This document shows positions 1-8,065 of a DNA stretch of 64,000 nucleotides, piece after piece; positions within the stretch are counted from its first letter, which is position 1; every line of letters starts with the position of its first letter. Under the pieces are notes generated by a model. It was not told the DNA's origin, ran no database searches, and saw only the letters and a list, made by a program, of their open reading frames with translations. The DNA is from Paracoccaceae bacterium. Lineage in GTDB: Bacteria > Pseudomonadota > Alphaproteobacteria > Rhodobacterales > Rhodobacteraceae. A program made the position numbers and the translations under genes. Where the stretch lies: contig JACONJ010000023.1 in the NCBI GenBank assembly GCA_014323785.1, forward strand, positions 16,885 to 80,884, in the 5' to 3' direction.

Positions 1-1271
1 TCTTCGGGTAGCGAAAACTTGTCCTGCAACCAATTGACCAGGTCGTTAAACTCCGCATCGCTTTGCACCGCGCGGATGCGGGCCACAATGTCAATCTGCG
101 TATCCTCGTCCAGTTTGGACCAAAGACCAGCCATTCGGTCTGGATGTGCCAGGCTTGCACGCACCGCATCACAGGCAATCGCATCCCGATTCGCGGTCTG
201 CAGCGTAAAACGTTCCCCCTTCGGCAATTTCAACGCTTTGGCCAAAGCGGGCAGTTTGATCTGCATCGAGGCCAGCGTCTTTGTCGGTTTCTTGGCGTCC
301 AGCAGCGTGATTGTGTCCCTCTGCGCAAGGGTCAGAGGGCGGGAGGCGTCCCCGTCACGGGTGATGCGCAGGTTGTTGACCGTTTCATACAGCACCCGGT
401 GCTGAAAAAGCGGGTGGGATTTCGGCAAACGGGGTTCATTTTCGAATTGGCACAGGCCAATCTCGGGCTCTTTCAACGGGCGCTGGTAAAAGATTATCCG
501 AAACAGTGCGTCGCGCAGCGCGTCGGTCAGCACCCGGGGATGGTGCGGTTCCTGCGCGGCCCACAGTTTTTCGAATTCCTCCTCCAGATGCCGCCGGTCC
601 GGATAGAAATCATAGCCATCCTCTTCCCTAGCATCCGGCCCGCCGCGGCGGGCAACACTCATGCGGGTGCGCACCGGTTTGGTGCGGCGGTCGTCCTGTC
701 GGGTTCCGTCCTTATTTTCAGGTTTTCCTTCATACTCTGGTTTTTCCGGCGTCTCGCTGCGCCGCATATTAAGGAATTCGCCATAGGTCCGGGCACCTTT
801 GGCCATCATGTCATGGTCCAGCCGCGCGGTGGCGTCCTTGATTTTACCGCTTTCGTTATCGCCGCGGTCCGTCTTGCGGTTTGATTTAAAGCCGCGCCGC
901 TGGTTCAGGTGAAAAAGCACCCGGCCCAGTTCATGCAGGCTGAGCTCTTCACGCAGCCCGCGCGCCCGCAACGCGTAAGGATCCTTTTCCAGCTTCTTCT
1001 TCACCAATTCCGAATCGCCTGGCATCAGCCCCGCGTCGACAAGCCGCCGCATCAGGACTTCCCGCCGCCGCAGATACCGATCCCGCCGCCGCCGCATGGA
1101 CCGGGCGATGCGGCGGTCCACGGCAAGCGAGGATTTCGACTTCGAATCGCGCCCGTCCGGGAAGATTCGCACCCCGCCATCAATGATTCGGGCGATCTCC
1201 TCCCCTTCCAGTTCATAAAGCCACCAGCCAATCGAATTCGTGCCGATATCAAGGCCCAGGCGTGTTTGCAT
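1..1271 (-). CDS. cas9: Cas9, type II-C, N-terminal part (runs off left edge)
   Basis: Translating the minus strand from the ATG at 1271 gives 423 open codons with no stop before the window edge. The protein opens with a RuvC-I motif, LGLDIGTNSIGW, in which D8 is the expected catalytic aspartate. Residues about 51-77 form a very arginine-rich bridge helix (RRIARSMRRRRDRYLRRR). Residues 97-133 carry the start of the recognition lobe typical of Cas9, including ELGRVLFHLNQRRGFKSNR. The rest seen here would be REC lobe; RuvC-II, HNH, RuvC-III and the PAM-interacting domain lie outside the window. A strong ribosome site, GGGGAGG, sits 8 bases before the ATG. Family knowledge: an RNA-guided double-strand DNA endonuclease of CRISPR immunity. 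The missing leucine-rich REC insert of II-A enzymes and the host group suggest subtype II-C. cas1, cas2 and the array should lie further left. Confidence 0.95.
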   Translation of the reverse strand, partial: MQTRLGLDIGTNSIGWWLYELEGEEIARIIDGGVRIFPDGRDSKSKSSLAVDRRIARSMRRRRDRYLRRREVLMRRLVDAGLMPGDSELVKKKLEKDPYALRARGLREELSLHELGRVLFHLNQRRGFKSNRKTDRGDNESGKIKDATARLDHDMMAKGARTYGEFLNMRRSETPEKPEYEGKPENKDGTRQDDRRTKPVRTRMSVARRGGPDAREEDGYDFYPDRRHLEEEFEKLWAAQEPHHPRVLTDALRDALFRIIFYQRPLKEPEIGLCQFENEPRLPKSHPLFQHRVLYETVNNLRITRDGDASRPLTLAQRDTITLLDAKKPTKTLASMQIKLPALAKALKLPKGERFTLQTANRDAIACDAVRASLAHPDRMAGLWSKLDEDTQIDIVARIRAVQSDAEFNDLVNWLQDKFSLPE

Positions 1272-1335
1272 CTTTTTTGCCTCCCCTGGCTGTTTTTTTA
1301 GCTTGCAACAGGTGAACAGGCCGTGCAAGGTCAAT

Positions 1336-1420
1336 CCTGTTCAGAGTTCGTGGTCGAGCCGTTAACAAGTAACTCGATTGCACCAAATCGAAGCGCGGCC
1401 TGCGGGCCGCGTTTCCCGTT
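1336..1420 (+). ncRNA. Candidate tracrRNA, divergent from cas9
   Basis: This plus-strand stretch lies in the 182-base gap upstream of cas9. Bases 1336-1360 look like an anti-repeat: their reverse complement contains GGCTCGACCACGAA followed by CTCTGAACAG, which closely resembles the 3' two-thirds of Rhodobacterales II-C CRISPR repeats as I recall them (…GGCTGGACCCCGAATT then TCTGAACAG…). It is followed by a perfect 6-bp hairpin (TCGATT, 1374-1379, with AATCGA, 1386-1391), like a nexus stem. Next comes a 7-bp hairpin, CGCGGCC-TGCG-GGCCGCG (1394-1411), running into TTTCCCGTT, a weak intrinsic terminator. The order anti-repeat, nexus, terminator is that of a tracrRNA. The 5' end is uncertain. The repeat itself is outside the window, so the pairing is an inference. 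Confidence 0.6.
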
Positions 1421-1453
1421 CATGGCAAGGGTTCCCGGAATACGCCCTGGCGT

Positions 1454-1624
1454 TCAGTCCAGTTTCCGGGCCTCATCCTCAAGCATGATCGGAATGCCGT
1501 TGCGGATGGGAAAGGCCAGATGCGCGGCTTTAGAGATCAGTTCCCCCTTTTCGGCATCGTAGTGCAGCGGGGCGCGGGTGACGGGGCAGACCAGCCCCTC
1601 GAGCATTCGGCGATCAGCCTTCAT
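1454..1624 (-). CDS. Trm112-like zinc-ribbon-family small protein (UPF0434)
   Basis: A 56-residue protein with the Trm112/YcaR pattern: [14 protein letters not shown] near the N-terminus, then a short beta segment with [12 protein letters not shown] and a final acidic EDEARKLD. Trm112 proteins are small partner or activator subunits of methyltransferases. In bacteria the function of this family is poorly defined. Only one of the usual cysteines remains (LVCPVT, C13), as in many proteobacterial members. The ATG overlaps the stop of the upstream LON-domain gene (ATGA at 1621-1624), so the two are translationally coupled. The gene is too short for many ORF callers. Confidence 0.85.
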   Translation of the reverse strand: MKADRRMLEGLVCPVTRAPLHYDAEKGELISKAAHLAFPIRNGIPIMLEDEARKLD

Positions 1625-2265
1625 TGCAGGATATCCTGGGGCGTGCCCCCGCGCAGGGCAAATTCGATCAGGGTGACAAGCGTTTCGCGCCGCGCGGTCA
1701 GCGATGGTGCCTCGAGCAACGCCTGCTTTTCTTCCGGTTCAAAGGGACACAGCATCGACAGCGCGTTGATCAGCAATTCATCCTCGGCGTCTTTCAGGCT
1801 GTCCCAGTCGGTCGAAAGCGACAGCACCTTAAAATAGCGCGAAAGCAGATCAAGAAAGGCCTTTCGCTGAAACCGCGCATCGTGCTCGGCCGGGCCAAGA
1901 TCATGCGCGAACCCGTCCCAGGAGATGTCAGCCTGCGGATAGGGGGTGGAGCCCGACACCTTCTGCGTGATGCGATAGCGTGAAATGCCCGACAGCGTAA
2001 TCATATAGCGGCCATCCTCGGTTTCCGAAAATTGCGTCAGCCGCCCGGCGCAGCCGATGGCGTGCAGGGGCGTGTGGCCAGACCCCGGCACAGCGCGCGG
2101 CTGAACCATGCCAATCAGCCGGTGCGATGTTTTCATCGTATCGTCCAGCATCGCCAGATAGCGGGGTTCAAAAATATGCAGGGGCAGCCGGGCCCGGGGC
2201 AGCAAAAGCGCGCCCGGCAGGGGAAAGACCGGAATGGTTCCGGGAAGATCAGCCGCTGACATCAT
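1621..2265 (-). CDS. LON N-terminal (substrate-binding) domain protein
   Basis: 214 residues that match the stand-alone LON substrate-binding domain family: [26 protein letters not shown] near the start, then MVQP, a GCAGR segment and [10 protein letters not shown], followed by a helical C-terminal part ([27 protein letters not shown]). It lacks the AAA and protease domains, so it is not a Lon protease; the full-length lon is at 22.9 kb. Its function is unclear, and a role in protein quality control is only inferred. It sits downstream of cnoX on the same strand with a 27-base gap and is coupled to the Trm112-like gene, so cnoX, this gene and the Trm112-like gene probably form one operon. Confidence 0.9.
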   Translation of the reverse strand: MMSAADLPGTIPVFPLPGALLLPRARLPLHIFEPRYLAMLDDTMKTSHRLIGMVQPRAVPGSGHTPLHAIGCAGRLTQFSETEDGRYMITLSGISRYRITQKVSGSTPYPQADISWDGFAHDLGPAEHDARFQRKAFLDLLSRYFKVLSLSTDWDSLKDAEDELLINALSMLCPFEPEEKQALLEAPSLTARRETLVTLIEFALRGGTPQDILQ

Positions 2266-2292
2266 GGGGTGGGCATGTCATGCACTGCCGCG

Positions 2293-3213
2293 CTACGCAA
2301 AGATCATCGAGCTCAATTTGCGCCGACCGGCCAGAACAATCGGATCCTCGGGCTTCAGCGCGTTGAAGATGGTGAACAATTGCGCCCTTGCGGCCCCGTC
2401 GTTCCAGTCCCGGTCGCGGCGGAACAGCTCCAGCAGCTGCTCAACCGCTTCCCGCGTGTCCCCCGCTGCGTGAAGTGCCAGGGCGTAATCAAAGCGCGCC
2501 TGATGGTTGCCGGGTGCCGCCCTGACCGCAGCCGTCAGGTCGCCCAGGGGCCCCGCATCGGCGGCTTGCCGGGCCAGGGCCAGTTGCGCGCGGGCGGCCT
2601 GTACCTCGGGCGCATCGGCGATGGCGGCGGGGGCTCCGTCCAGAAACCCCTGGGCCTGGTCCAGCTCGCCCCCGGCGATCTGTGCGCGCACCAGCCCGCC
2701 ATAGGCGGCGGGGTTTTCGGGTTCTTCCCCCAGGATCGCGGCGAAGGCCTGCATCGCGTCCACAACCGCGCCTTCGGTCAGCATTGCCTCGGCCGCCTCC
2801 AGGGCCTCGGCCCCGCCCGCACCGGACAGCGCGGCAAGGCGGTCGATGAACGCCTTGATGCGGCTTTGCGGCACCGCACCCTGAAACATGTCCACCGGGC
2901 GGCCCTGGTGAAAGGCAACAACCGTCGGGACAGATTGCAGGGGCACGCCCTGCTGCGCCAGCACACCCGCCAGGCGTCGTTCGGCCTCAATATCAACCTT
3001 GACCATCCTGACCTTGCCCCTGGCCGCGCGCACCGCATCCTCCAGCATCGGGCCAAGGGTCTTGCACGGGCCGCACCACGTGGCCCAGAAATCCACAATA
3101 ACCGGCACCGCGCGGCTGGCCTCAACCACATCGGCCATGAATGTGGCCTCGGTCGTGTTTTTGATCAGCTCGCCCTGGGCGGCCGCACCACCGCTCTGGC
3201 CCAATTCCAACAT
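2293..3213 (-). CDS. cnoX: CnoX (YbbN) chaperedoxin: thioredoxin plus TPR
   Basis: 306 residues. The N-terminal thioredoxin fold contains FWATWCGPCKTLGPML (active-site cysteines 47 and 50). Residues from about 130 onward form alanine-rich TPR-like helical repeats (AYGGLVRAQIAGG, FDYALALHAAGDTREA). This is the CnoX/YbbN architecture: a co-chaperone that protects substrates from over-oxidation and passes them to DnaK and GroEL. Keeping a true CGPC motif, rather than the SxxC of Escherichia coli, suggests it also has redox activity, as known for alphaproteobacterial members. I chose the ATG at 3213 (MLELGQSG), preceded by AGGGGGA, rather than a longer frame starting at 3270 that has no ribosome site or conserved sequence. 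Confidence 0.93.
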   Translation of the reverse strand: MLELGQSGGAAAQGELIKNTTEATFMADVVEASRAVPVIVDFWATWCGPCKTLGPMLEDAVRAARGKVRMVKVDIEAERRLAGVLAQQGVPLQSVPTVVAFHQGRPVDMFQGAVPQSRIKAFIDRLAALSGAGGAEALEAAEAMLTEGAVVDAMQAFAAILGEEPENPAAYGGLVRAQIAGGELDQAQGFLDGAPAAIADAPEVQAARAQLALARQAADAGPLGDLTAAVRAAPGNHQARFDYALALHAAGDTREAVEQLLELFRRDRDWNDGAARAQLFTIFNALKPEDPIVLAGRRKLSSMIFA

Positions 3214-3360
3214 TGATGGCGTCCCCCTGCTGTTCTGCGTGACACCTTTATATAGGGTCTGGCACCACAAAGGCCAAGGGGGGGGCGGCGGGACCAGGGA
3301 TTGGGGGTGCGCCTTTCCCGTTGACAGGCACCGGCCGCGTAAGCCCCCCGTCAGCCGCCG

Positions 3361-4041
3361 TCAGGACACCAGCCGATATCCGCCGCGTTCTGTTACAAGC
3401 CGCTGCGGGGCCGAGGGGTCGGTTTCAATCTTTCGGCGCATGCGATGGATATGCGTCTCCAGCGTGTGGGTGATGATACCGGTGCCATAGCCCCAGACCT
3501 TCTGCAAAAGAACATCGCGGGCCACCACGCCATCCGGTGCGCGACAAAGACAGGTCAGAATGCCGCTTTCCTTATCGGTCAGATGGATCGTTCTGTTATC
3601 CCCGGTCTCCAGCGTGTTCCGCGCGGGCCTGAACCTGTAGGGTCCGAATCGGAACACGGCATTCACGGATTGCACGGGCCCGCGCAGTTGCGCACGGATA
3701 CGGGCCAGAAGGACCGCGAATTTGCAGGGTTTGGTGACGTAATCACTGGCCCCGGAATCGATCCCCGGAATCGGGCCAGCCGGGCAGGTCCGGCTGATCA
3801 GCATCAGAATCGGGCAGGTAACACCCTGCCGGCGCATCGTGCGGCACAGCTCCCGCGCATCGGTATCGGGCGGGCCGGCATCCAGGAGCACCAGATCGGG
3901 GTGTGCCTGTTCCAAACGGGGCCTTGCGGCGGTCCTTGTTTCAAAGACGTTGAATTCCCCGGTTCTGGCCAATAGGTCGGACAGGGCGTGGCGCAGATGT
4001 GTATCATCGCCCATCAGCAGGATGTTGTGCGCACTGGCCAC
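3361..4041 (-). CDS. OmpR-family response regulator (orphan)
   Basis: Receiver domain (residues about 5-115) and C-terminal winged-helix DNA-binding domain (about 128-226). The acidic pair GDD, the phospho-acceptor in VLLDAGPPD (D54), the Ser/Thr position in MLISR and the lysine of VTKPCKF are all present, so it should be phosphorylatable. The winged helix ends in RRKIETDPSAPQ and RGGYRLVS, typical of OmpR/PhoB regulators. I chose the GTG at 4041 because AAGGGA lies six bases upstream and because it places the phospho-aspartate at 54. A frame open to 4140 would add a disordered leader. No histidine kinase is nearby, so partner and targets are unknown. It is divergent from ribA across a 234-base gap. 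Confidence 0.88.
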   Translation of the reverse strand: MASAHNILLMGDDTHLRHALSDLLARTGEFNVFETRTAARPRLEQAHPDLVLLDAGPPDTDARELCRTMRRQGVTCPILMLISRTCPAGPIPGIDSGASDYVTKPCKFAVLLARIRAQLRGPVQSVNAVFRFGPYRFRPARNTLETGDNRTIHLTDKESGILTCLCRAPDGVVARDVLLQKVWGYGTGIITHTLETHIHRMRRKIETDPSAPQRLVTERGGYRLVS

Positions 4042-4275
4042 GTGTGTTCCCTTATGCAGTGGTGTGTCTGTGGGCCCAGGATGCGCCGGGGCCACGCGTT
4101 TGGCAAGGGATGCGGGAACAGGCGGAATTATGCGGAACAAAGCGGAACACGGCGGGATGACGCCCCGCGCCCCTGTTAGAACGGGTCGTGCGGGGACGGG
4201 TGCCGTATTTCACATGTCTGCGGCACTGGTTAAAAGGGGGTGGCCCCCTGTTACCGCTTTTTGATGTGCCTTTGA

Positions 4276-5367
4276 ATGCGCCTGCTGCCGACATTGACCG
4301 AACTTGTTGCCCGTGGGCAGGCGGATTTGCGCATGGGGCTGCCGGTGGTGCTGGCCGATGACCGGGGCGGGGGCGTCCTGGCCATCGCTGCCGAGGTGCT
4401 GGGGGACGCGCGGCTGGCAGAATTGCGGGCGCGGGGCGCGGTGGTGCTGGCCATTACCGCCTGGCGGGCCGCGACGCTGAAGGCGCGGGCCTATGACGGC
4501 GATCTGGCGCGGCTGACCCTGCCCGGGGGGGCCGATGCCGCCTGGGTGCGGGCCATTGCCGATCCGGCGGATGATCTGCGCGTGCCGATGAAGGGCCCCC
4601 TGCACAGTTTGCGCGACGGCCCCGCCGGGCTGCACCGGCTGGCCCTGCTGCTGGCGAAGTCCGCCGCACTTTTGCCAGCGGCTGTCGTGGTGCCGGTGGC
4701 GGATGCCCGGGCCGAGGCCACGGCCCTGAACCTGACGCTTCTGTCGGCGGCGGCCGCGGCGGCGGATGTGCAGGCACAGCACCCCCTGGCCCCGGTGGCG
4801 GCGGCGCACCTGCCGCTGCAGGCGTCCGAGGATGCGAAACTGCACATCTTTCGCCCCGAGGATGGCGGGGTTGAGCATTACGCCATTGAAATCGGCCGCC
4901 CGCCGCGGCCGGGCCCGGTTCTGGTGCGGCTGCATTCGGCCTGTTTTACCGGGGATGTTCTGGGCAGCCTGAAATGTGATTGCGGGGCGCAGCTGCACGG
5001 GGCCCTGGCCAGGATGGGCACGGCGGGGGCGGGCATTCTGCTGTACCTGAATCAAGAGGGGCGGGGGATCGGGCTGGCCAACAAGATGCGGGCCTATGCG
5101 TTGCAGGACCAGGGCTTTGATACGGTTGAGGCCAACCACCGGCTGGGGTTTGAGGATGATGAGCGCGACTTTCGCACAGGTGCCGGGCTGCTGCGGCGCA
5201 TGGGCATCCGTTCGGTGCAGCTGCTGACGAACAACCCCCGCAAGGTCCGCATGATGCAGGCCGAGGGGGTTGAGGTCGCCGCGCGGGTGCCGCTGATCAC
5301 GGCGGCCAACCGGCACAATGCGCAGTATCTGCAGGTAAAGCGGCGCAAGTCGGGGCATCTTCTGTGA
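4276..5367 (+). CDS. ribA: GTP cyclohydrolase II
   Basis: 363 residues. The C-terminal half is a clear RibA catalytic domain: the zinc ligands lie in CFTGDVLGSLKCDCGAQL, the catalytic loop in LNQEGRGIGLA, and the GTP-binding end in LLTNNPRK. The first about 165 residues form an extension related to the DHBP-synthase-like N-terminus of alphaproteobacterial RibA proteins, without obvious catalytic residues. The enzyme opens GTP to 2,5-diamino-6-ribosylamino-4(3H)-pyrimidinone 5'-phosphate, the first step of riboflavin synthesis in the cytosol. An in-frame stop lies directly before the ATG, so the start cannot be further upstream. No good ribosome site is seen. The stop overlaps the GTG of the next gene. 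Confidence 0.93.
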   Translation: MRLLPTLTELVARGQADLRMGLPVVLADDRGGGVLAIAAEVLGDARLAELRARGAVVLAITAWRAATLKARAYDGDLARLTLPGGADAAWVRAIADPADDLRVPMKGPLHSLRDGPAGLHRLALLLAKSAALLPAAVVVPVADARAEATALNLTLLSAAAAAADVQAQHPLAPVAAAHLPLQASEDAKLHIFRPEDGGVEHYAIEIGRPPRPGPVLVRLHSACFTGDVLGSLKCDCGAQLHGALARMGTAGAGILLYLNQEGRGIGLANKMRAYALQDQGFDTVEANHRLGFEDDERDFRTGAGLLRRMGIRSVQLLTNNPRKVRMMQAEGVEVAARVPLITAANRHNAQYLQVKRRKSGHLL

Positions 5368-5888
5368 CGCCGTCTGTAACACCGTCTGTGACACGGGCGG
5401 ATCTGGTGCTGACGCCCGGGGGGCTGCGGTTTCGCGGGCGGTGCTTTCCCTGCAGCATCGGGCGCGGCGGGGTGCGGGCCCAAAAGCGCGAGGGCGATGG
5501 CGCAACCCCCGCCGGGGTGCACCGGATTGTCGGGTGCCTGTATCGCCCGGACCGCGTGGCGCGGCCCTGCGCCTGGGCGGTGCCCCTGCGCCCAGGAAAT
5601 CTGTGGTCCGATGATCCCGGCGCGGCGGAGTACAACCGCATGCTGCGCGCGCCCTGTTCCGGCCGGCACGAACGGCTGTGGCGGGCGGACCCGCTGTATG
5701 ATCTGATCCTGCTGACGGACTGGAACTGGCCCCGCGCGGTCCCCGGGGCGGGGTCGGCGATTTTTCTGCATCAATGGCGGTGGCCGGGTGCGCCAACCGC
5801 GGGCTGTGTTGCGCTTGCGCGGGGCGATCTGCGCTGGATTGTCGCGCGCCTTGGCCGCAGGGCGCGGCTGATCTGTCGGGCTGGTTAA
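5364..5888 (+). CDS. L,D-transpeptidase (YkuD-type) family protein
   Basis: 174 residues ending in a YkuD catalytic signature, IFLHQWRWPGAPTAGCVAL, in which H136 and C148 are the expected catalytic pair. The middle (EYNRMLRAP, LYDLILLTDWN) fits the short L,D-transpeptidase family lacking a separate binding domain. These enzymes make or edit 3-3 cross-links in peptidoglycan, or attach proteins to it. No signal peptide is visible from the GTG at 5364, which overlaps the ribA stop (GTGA). The N-terminal PSVTPSVT comes from a short duplicated DNA stretch, so the true start may be slightly further in. The 3' end overlaps the convergent yggS gene by four bases. Confidence 0.85.
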   Translation: MTPSVTPSVTRADLVLTPGGLRFRGRCFPCSIGRGGVRAQKREGDGATPAGVHRIVGCLYRPDRVARPCAWAVPLRPGNLWSDDPGAAEYNRMLRAPCSGRHERLWRADPLYDLILLTDWNWPRAVPGAGSAIFLHQWRWPGAPTAGCVALARGDLRWIVARLGRRARLICRAG

Positions 5889-6541
5889 GGCAGGACGGGG
5901 CGTTCCCCGAAGATCGCCGTTCCCACGCGGATATGGGTGGCACCGAAACTGATCGCTGTTGCGAAATCGGCACTCATCCCCATGCTCAGGTTGGGCAGGC
6001 CGTTCCGTTCGGCAATTTTGGCCAAAAGGGCGAAATGCAGGCTGGCGTCCTCGTGCGCGGGGGGGATGCACATCAGGCCCGTTAGCGGCAGATCCAGCGC
6101 GCGGACCTGGGCGATGAAGGCGTCGGCCCCGGCGGGCGGAATTCCGGCCTTTTGCGGTTCTTCTCCAGTGTTGACCTGAATCATCAGGTCCGGGCTGTGC
6201 CCCCGTTCCTGGGCCAGTGCGGCCAGGCGGTGGGCCAGTTTGGGCCGGTCCAGCGTATGGATCGCGGTGAAGAGCTCGACGGCCTGGCGGGCCTTATTGC
6301 CCTGCAGGGGGCCGATCAGGTGCAGGGCGATGGTATCGTATCGGGTGCAGAACGGGGGCCAGCGATTCGCGGCCTCTTGCACGCGGTTTTCGCCAAAGAC
6401 GCGATGGCCCTGGTCCAGCACGGCGGCAACGCGGTTCGCCGGCTGCACCTTGGACACCGCGATAAGCGTGACAGCGTCCGGGGGGCGCTGCGCGGCGGCA
6501 CAGGCCCTGGCGATGGCAGCGGTGATGTCGGGCAATGCCAT
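5885..6541 (-). CDS. yggS: YggS-type pyridoxal-phosphate homeostasis protein
   Basis: 218 residues with the single-domain PLP-barrel fold of the YggS/PROSC family. The PLP lysine lies in LIAVSKVQPA (residues about 26-35). FGENRVQEA, HLIGPLQGNKA, IQVNTGEEPQKAG, GLMCIPP, LSMGMSADFATAI and VGTAIFGERP are the usual family blocks. Known role: a non-catalytic PLP carrier that balances vitamin B6 and amino-acid pools. The QVNTGEEPQKAG block has the sequence expected in alphaproteobacteria. It is convergent with the L,D-transpeptidase gene. The coiled-coil/porin block begins just upstream of its start. Confidence 0.95.
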   Translation of the reverse strand: MALPDITAAIARACAAAQRPPDAVTLIAVSKVQPANRVAAVLDQGHRVFGENRVQEAANRWPPFCTRYDTIALHLIGPLQGNKARQAVELFTAIHTLDRPKLAHRLAALAQERGHSPDLMIQVNTGEEPQKAGIPPAGADAFIAQVRALDLPLTGLMCIPPAHEDASLHFALLAKIAERNGLPNLSMGMSADFATAISFGATHIRVGTAIFGERPVLP

Positions 6542-6685
6542 TTCGGCCCCCCATGAACAACCCCCGGTGCTTGCCGCGCCGGGCCGTGATGATTAAGCCT
6601 GCACGGGATGATCAGGCGTATTCAATCGCCGGCAGAGCCGCGGCCAGGCACAGCAGCCGGACGCAGGGGCTGTCCCGGCCAGCAT

Positions 6686-7109
6686 TCATGGCCACGGCAG
6701 CACCAGTATTGCTAATGCGAAACCCAACAAGACACACAACAGACCCGCCAGGATGATTACCCCCCCGGTCCGGCAATCCATCAACCCGGGTTTTCATCGC
6801 GTTCCCCTCGCATAGGCGCAGGCGGTGTTCCAAGCCGTTCATATCGGACCTGACCCCGGCGATTTCCTTGCCCATGCCCTCCTTTACCCCGGCGATTTCC
6901 TTGCCCAATCTGGTTTCTGCCTTGGCGATCTCGGTCTTTACCCCGGCGATCTCGGCGCGCAGATCCGCCTTGGTGGCCAAGGGGGCGAGGTCCGCCCTGG
7001 TGGCGAAATCGGCCTGGTCCGGGCGCAGGGCCTTGGCCTTGGCCCCTTCCTGGTCAACGCCTGATTCGGCCGCGGGGCGGGTGGCGGTGCGGGTATCAAC
7101 GGCGGGCAT
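6686..7109 (-). pseudogene. Coiled-coil membrane protein, family copy A (G7 frameshift)
   Basis: It starts MPAVDTRTATRP and continues with the family's ATRADLAPLATKADL and EIAGVKTEIAKAE coiled-coil repeats. After EGNAMKTRVDGLPDR the frame breaks. A run of seven G (minus strand, near 6761-6767) replaces six bases in copy C. With one G fewer the frame would read RGVIILAGLLCVLLGFALAILVLPWP-stop, a membrane segment matching the end of copy C. As sequenced, the reading frame instead continues to 6612 with an unrelated, cysteine-containing tail. It may be a true pseudogene, a phase-variable gene or a sequencing error in the homopolymer. The promoter module at 7152-7180 is intact. Confidence 0.75.
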
Positions 7110-7151
7110 GGCGGTGTCGTTCAAGAAAATCCCTGTCGCGGTGCGGGGTGT

Positions 7152-7180
7152 ATCATATCCCGGAGTCCGCTGGTGGGCAA
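7152..7180 (-). promoter_or_regulatory. Shared promoter module of copy A
   Basis: On the minus strand TTGCCC (7180-7175), 17 bases, then TATGAT (7157-7152): a sigma-70-type promoter. The -10 box sits inside an imperfect palindrome (GGGATATGATACACCC). The same module precedes copies B, D, F and H. Confidence 0.7.
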
Positions 7181-7201
7181 GGGGGCGGGGGCCGTCCGCT
7201 A

Positions 7202-7567
7202 TCAAAAGGCACTGCGGGCGGCAAACCACACCAGCACCAGCAGCACCGCAAAGATTCCGCCCCCGATGCGAATGATCCAGCGGAGGTCGGCCCTTACATC
7301 GGTGATTTCCTTGCCCAATCTGGATTCTACCCCGGCGATTTCCTTGACCAATCTGGTTTCTGCCTCGGCGATCTCGGCGCGCAGGTCGGCCCTGGTGGCA
7401 AAATCGGCCTTCATATCGGCCCGGACCCCGGCGATCTCGGTGCGCAGATCCTTCCTGGTGGCAAAATCGGCCAGATCGGCCTTTGTGGCCAGGGGGGCGA
7501 GGTCCGCCCTGGTGGCGAAATCGGCCAGATCCTCCTGGGTCTCAATCCGGGTCTGGGCTGCGGTCAT
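7202..7567 (-). CDS. Coiled-coil membrane protein, family copy B
   Basis: 121 residues: MTAAQTRIETQEDLADFA, then hydrophilic repeats of the ATRADLAPLATKADLADFA and EIAGVRADMKADFA type, then LRWIIRIGGGIFAVLLVLVWF, a single C-terminal membrane segment, ending AARSAF. The heptad-like spacing of Leu, Ile and Ala predicts a long helix that would form an oligomeric coiled coil anchored by its C-terminus in the inner membrane. No signal peptide is present, so the coil should face the cytosol. It loosely resembles bacterial DUF1640-type coiled-coil proteins, but that is a resemblance only. The function is unknown. I chose the ATG at 7567, where the family similarity starts. Confidence 0.75.
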   Translation of the reverse strand: MTAAQTRIETQEDLADFATRADLAPLATKADLADFATRKDLRTEIAGVRADMKADFATRADLRAEIAEAETRLVKEIAGVESRLGKEITDVRADLRWIIRIGGGIFAVLLVLVWFAARSAF

Positions 7568-7619
7568 TGGTGTGTCCTTTCCCTGTGGCGGTGCGGGAAG
7601 GGAACCGCCTGTGGGGGGT

Positions 7620-7648
7620 ATCATATCCCGGAGTCCGCCGAGGGGCAA
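7620..7648 (-). promoter_or_regulatory. Shared promoter module of copy B
   Basis: Minus-strand TTGCCC (7648-7643), a 17-base spacer and TATGAT (7625-7620), inside the conserved block GGGATATGATACCCC. Same spacing and sequence as the modules of the sister genes. Confidence 0.75.
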
Positions 7649-7722
7649 GTGCGCGGGGAAGGGGGCAGTTCGCTAAAAAAGGCAGTGCGAACGGCAACCG
7701 CCCGCCGGGCCCCGGCCAGCAT

Positions 7723-7965
7723 TCATGGCCACGGCAGAACTAGTATTGCTAATGCGAAACCCAACATAACACACAACAGATCCGACAGGATGATTAGCTC
7801 CCGGCGCGGCGATCCATTAATCCGGTTTTTCATCGCGTTCCCCTCGCATCGGTGCAGGCGGCGTTCCAGGCCGTCCATATCCGCCCGGACCCCGGCGATT
7901 TCGGTGCGTAGATCCACGTTGGTGGCGAAGTCGGCCAGATCCTCTTGGAGATCAACTGCGGTCAT
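7723..7965 (-). CDS. Coiled-coil membrane protein, short family copy C
   Basis: 80 residues: MTAVDLQEDLADFATNVDL, one short coiled-coil stretch (EIAGVRADMDGLERRLHRCEGN) and a C-terminal hydrophobic segment, LLCVMLGFALAILVLPWP. This tail type differs from the LRWIKGIG type of most copies but matches the tail of copy A if its G7 run is corrected. The family thus has two interchangeable membrane tails. The DNA downstream of the A and C coding ends is also shared, so A and C arose by duplication. Its promoter block is a diverged version, without a clear TATGAT. The function is unknown. Confidence 0.7.
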   Translation of the reverse strand: MTAVDLQEDLADFATNVDLRTEIAGVRADMDGLERRLHRCEGNAMKNRINGSPRRELIILSDLLCVMLGFALAILVLPWP

Positions 7966-8065
7966 TGTTGTGTCCGTTCTCTATCTGTGGCGGGGTGGGG
8001 TTCCCGCCTGTGGGGATCAGCCTGTCCCGGATGCCATCGACGGGCAAGGGGGCGGGGGCCGTCCG

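Noticed and set aside
1272..1330. Promoter boxes for cas9 or the tracrRNA
   Set aside because: Several TTGnnn words occur, but none has a convincing -10 box at the right distance, so no promoter was called.
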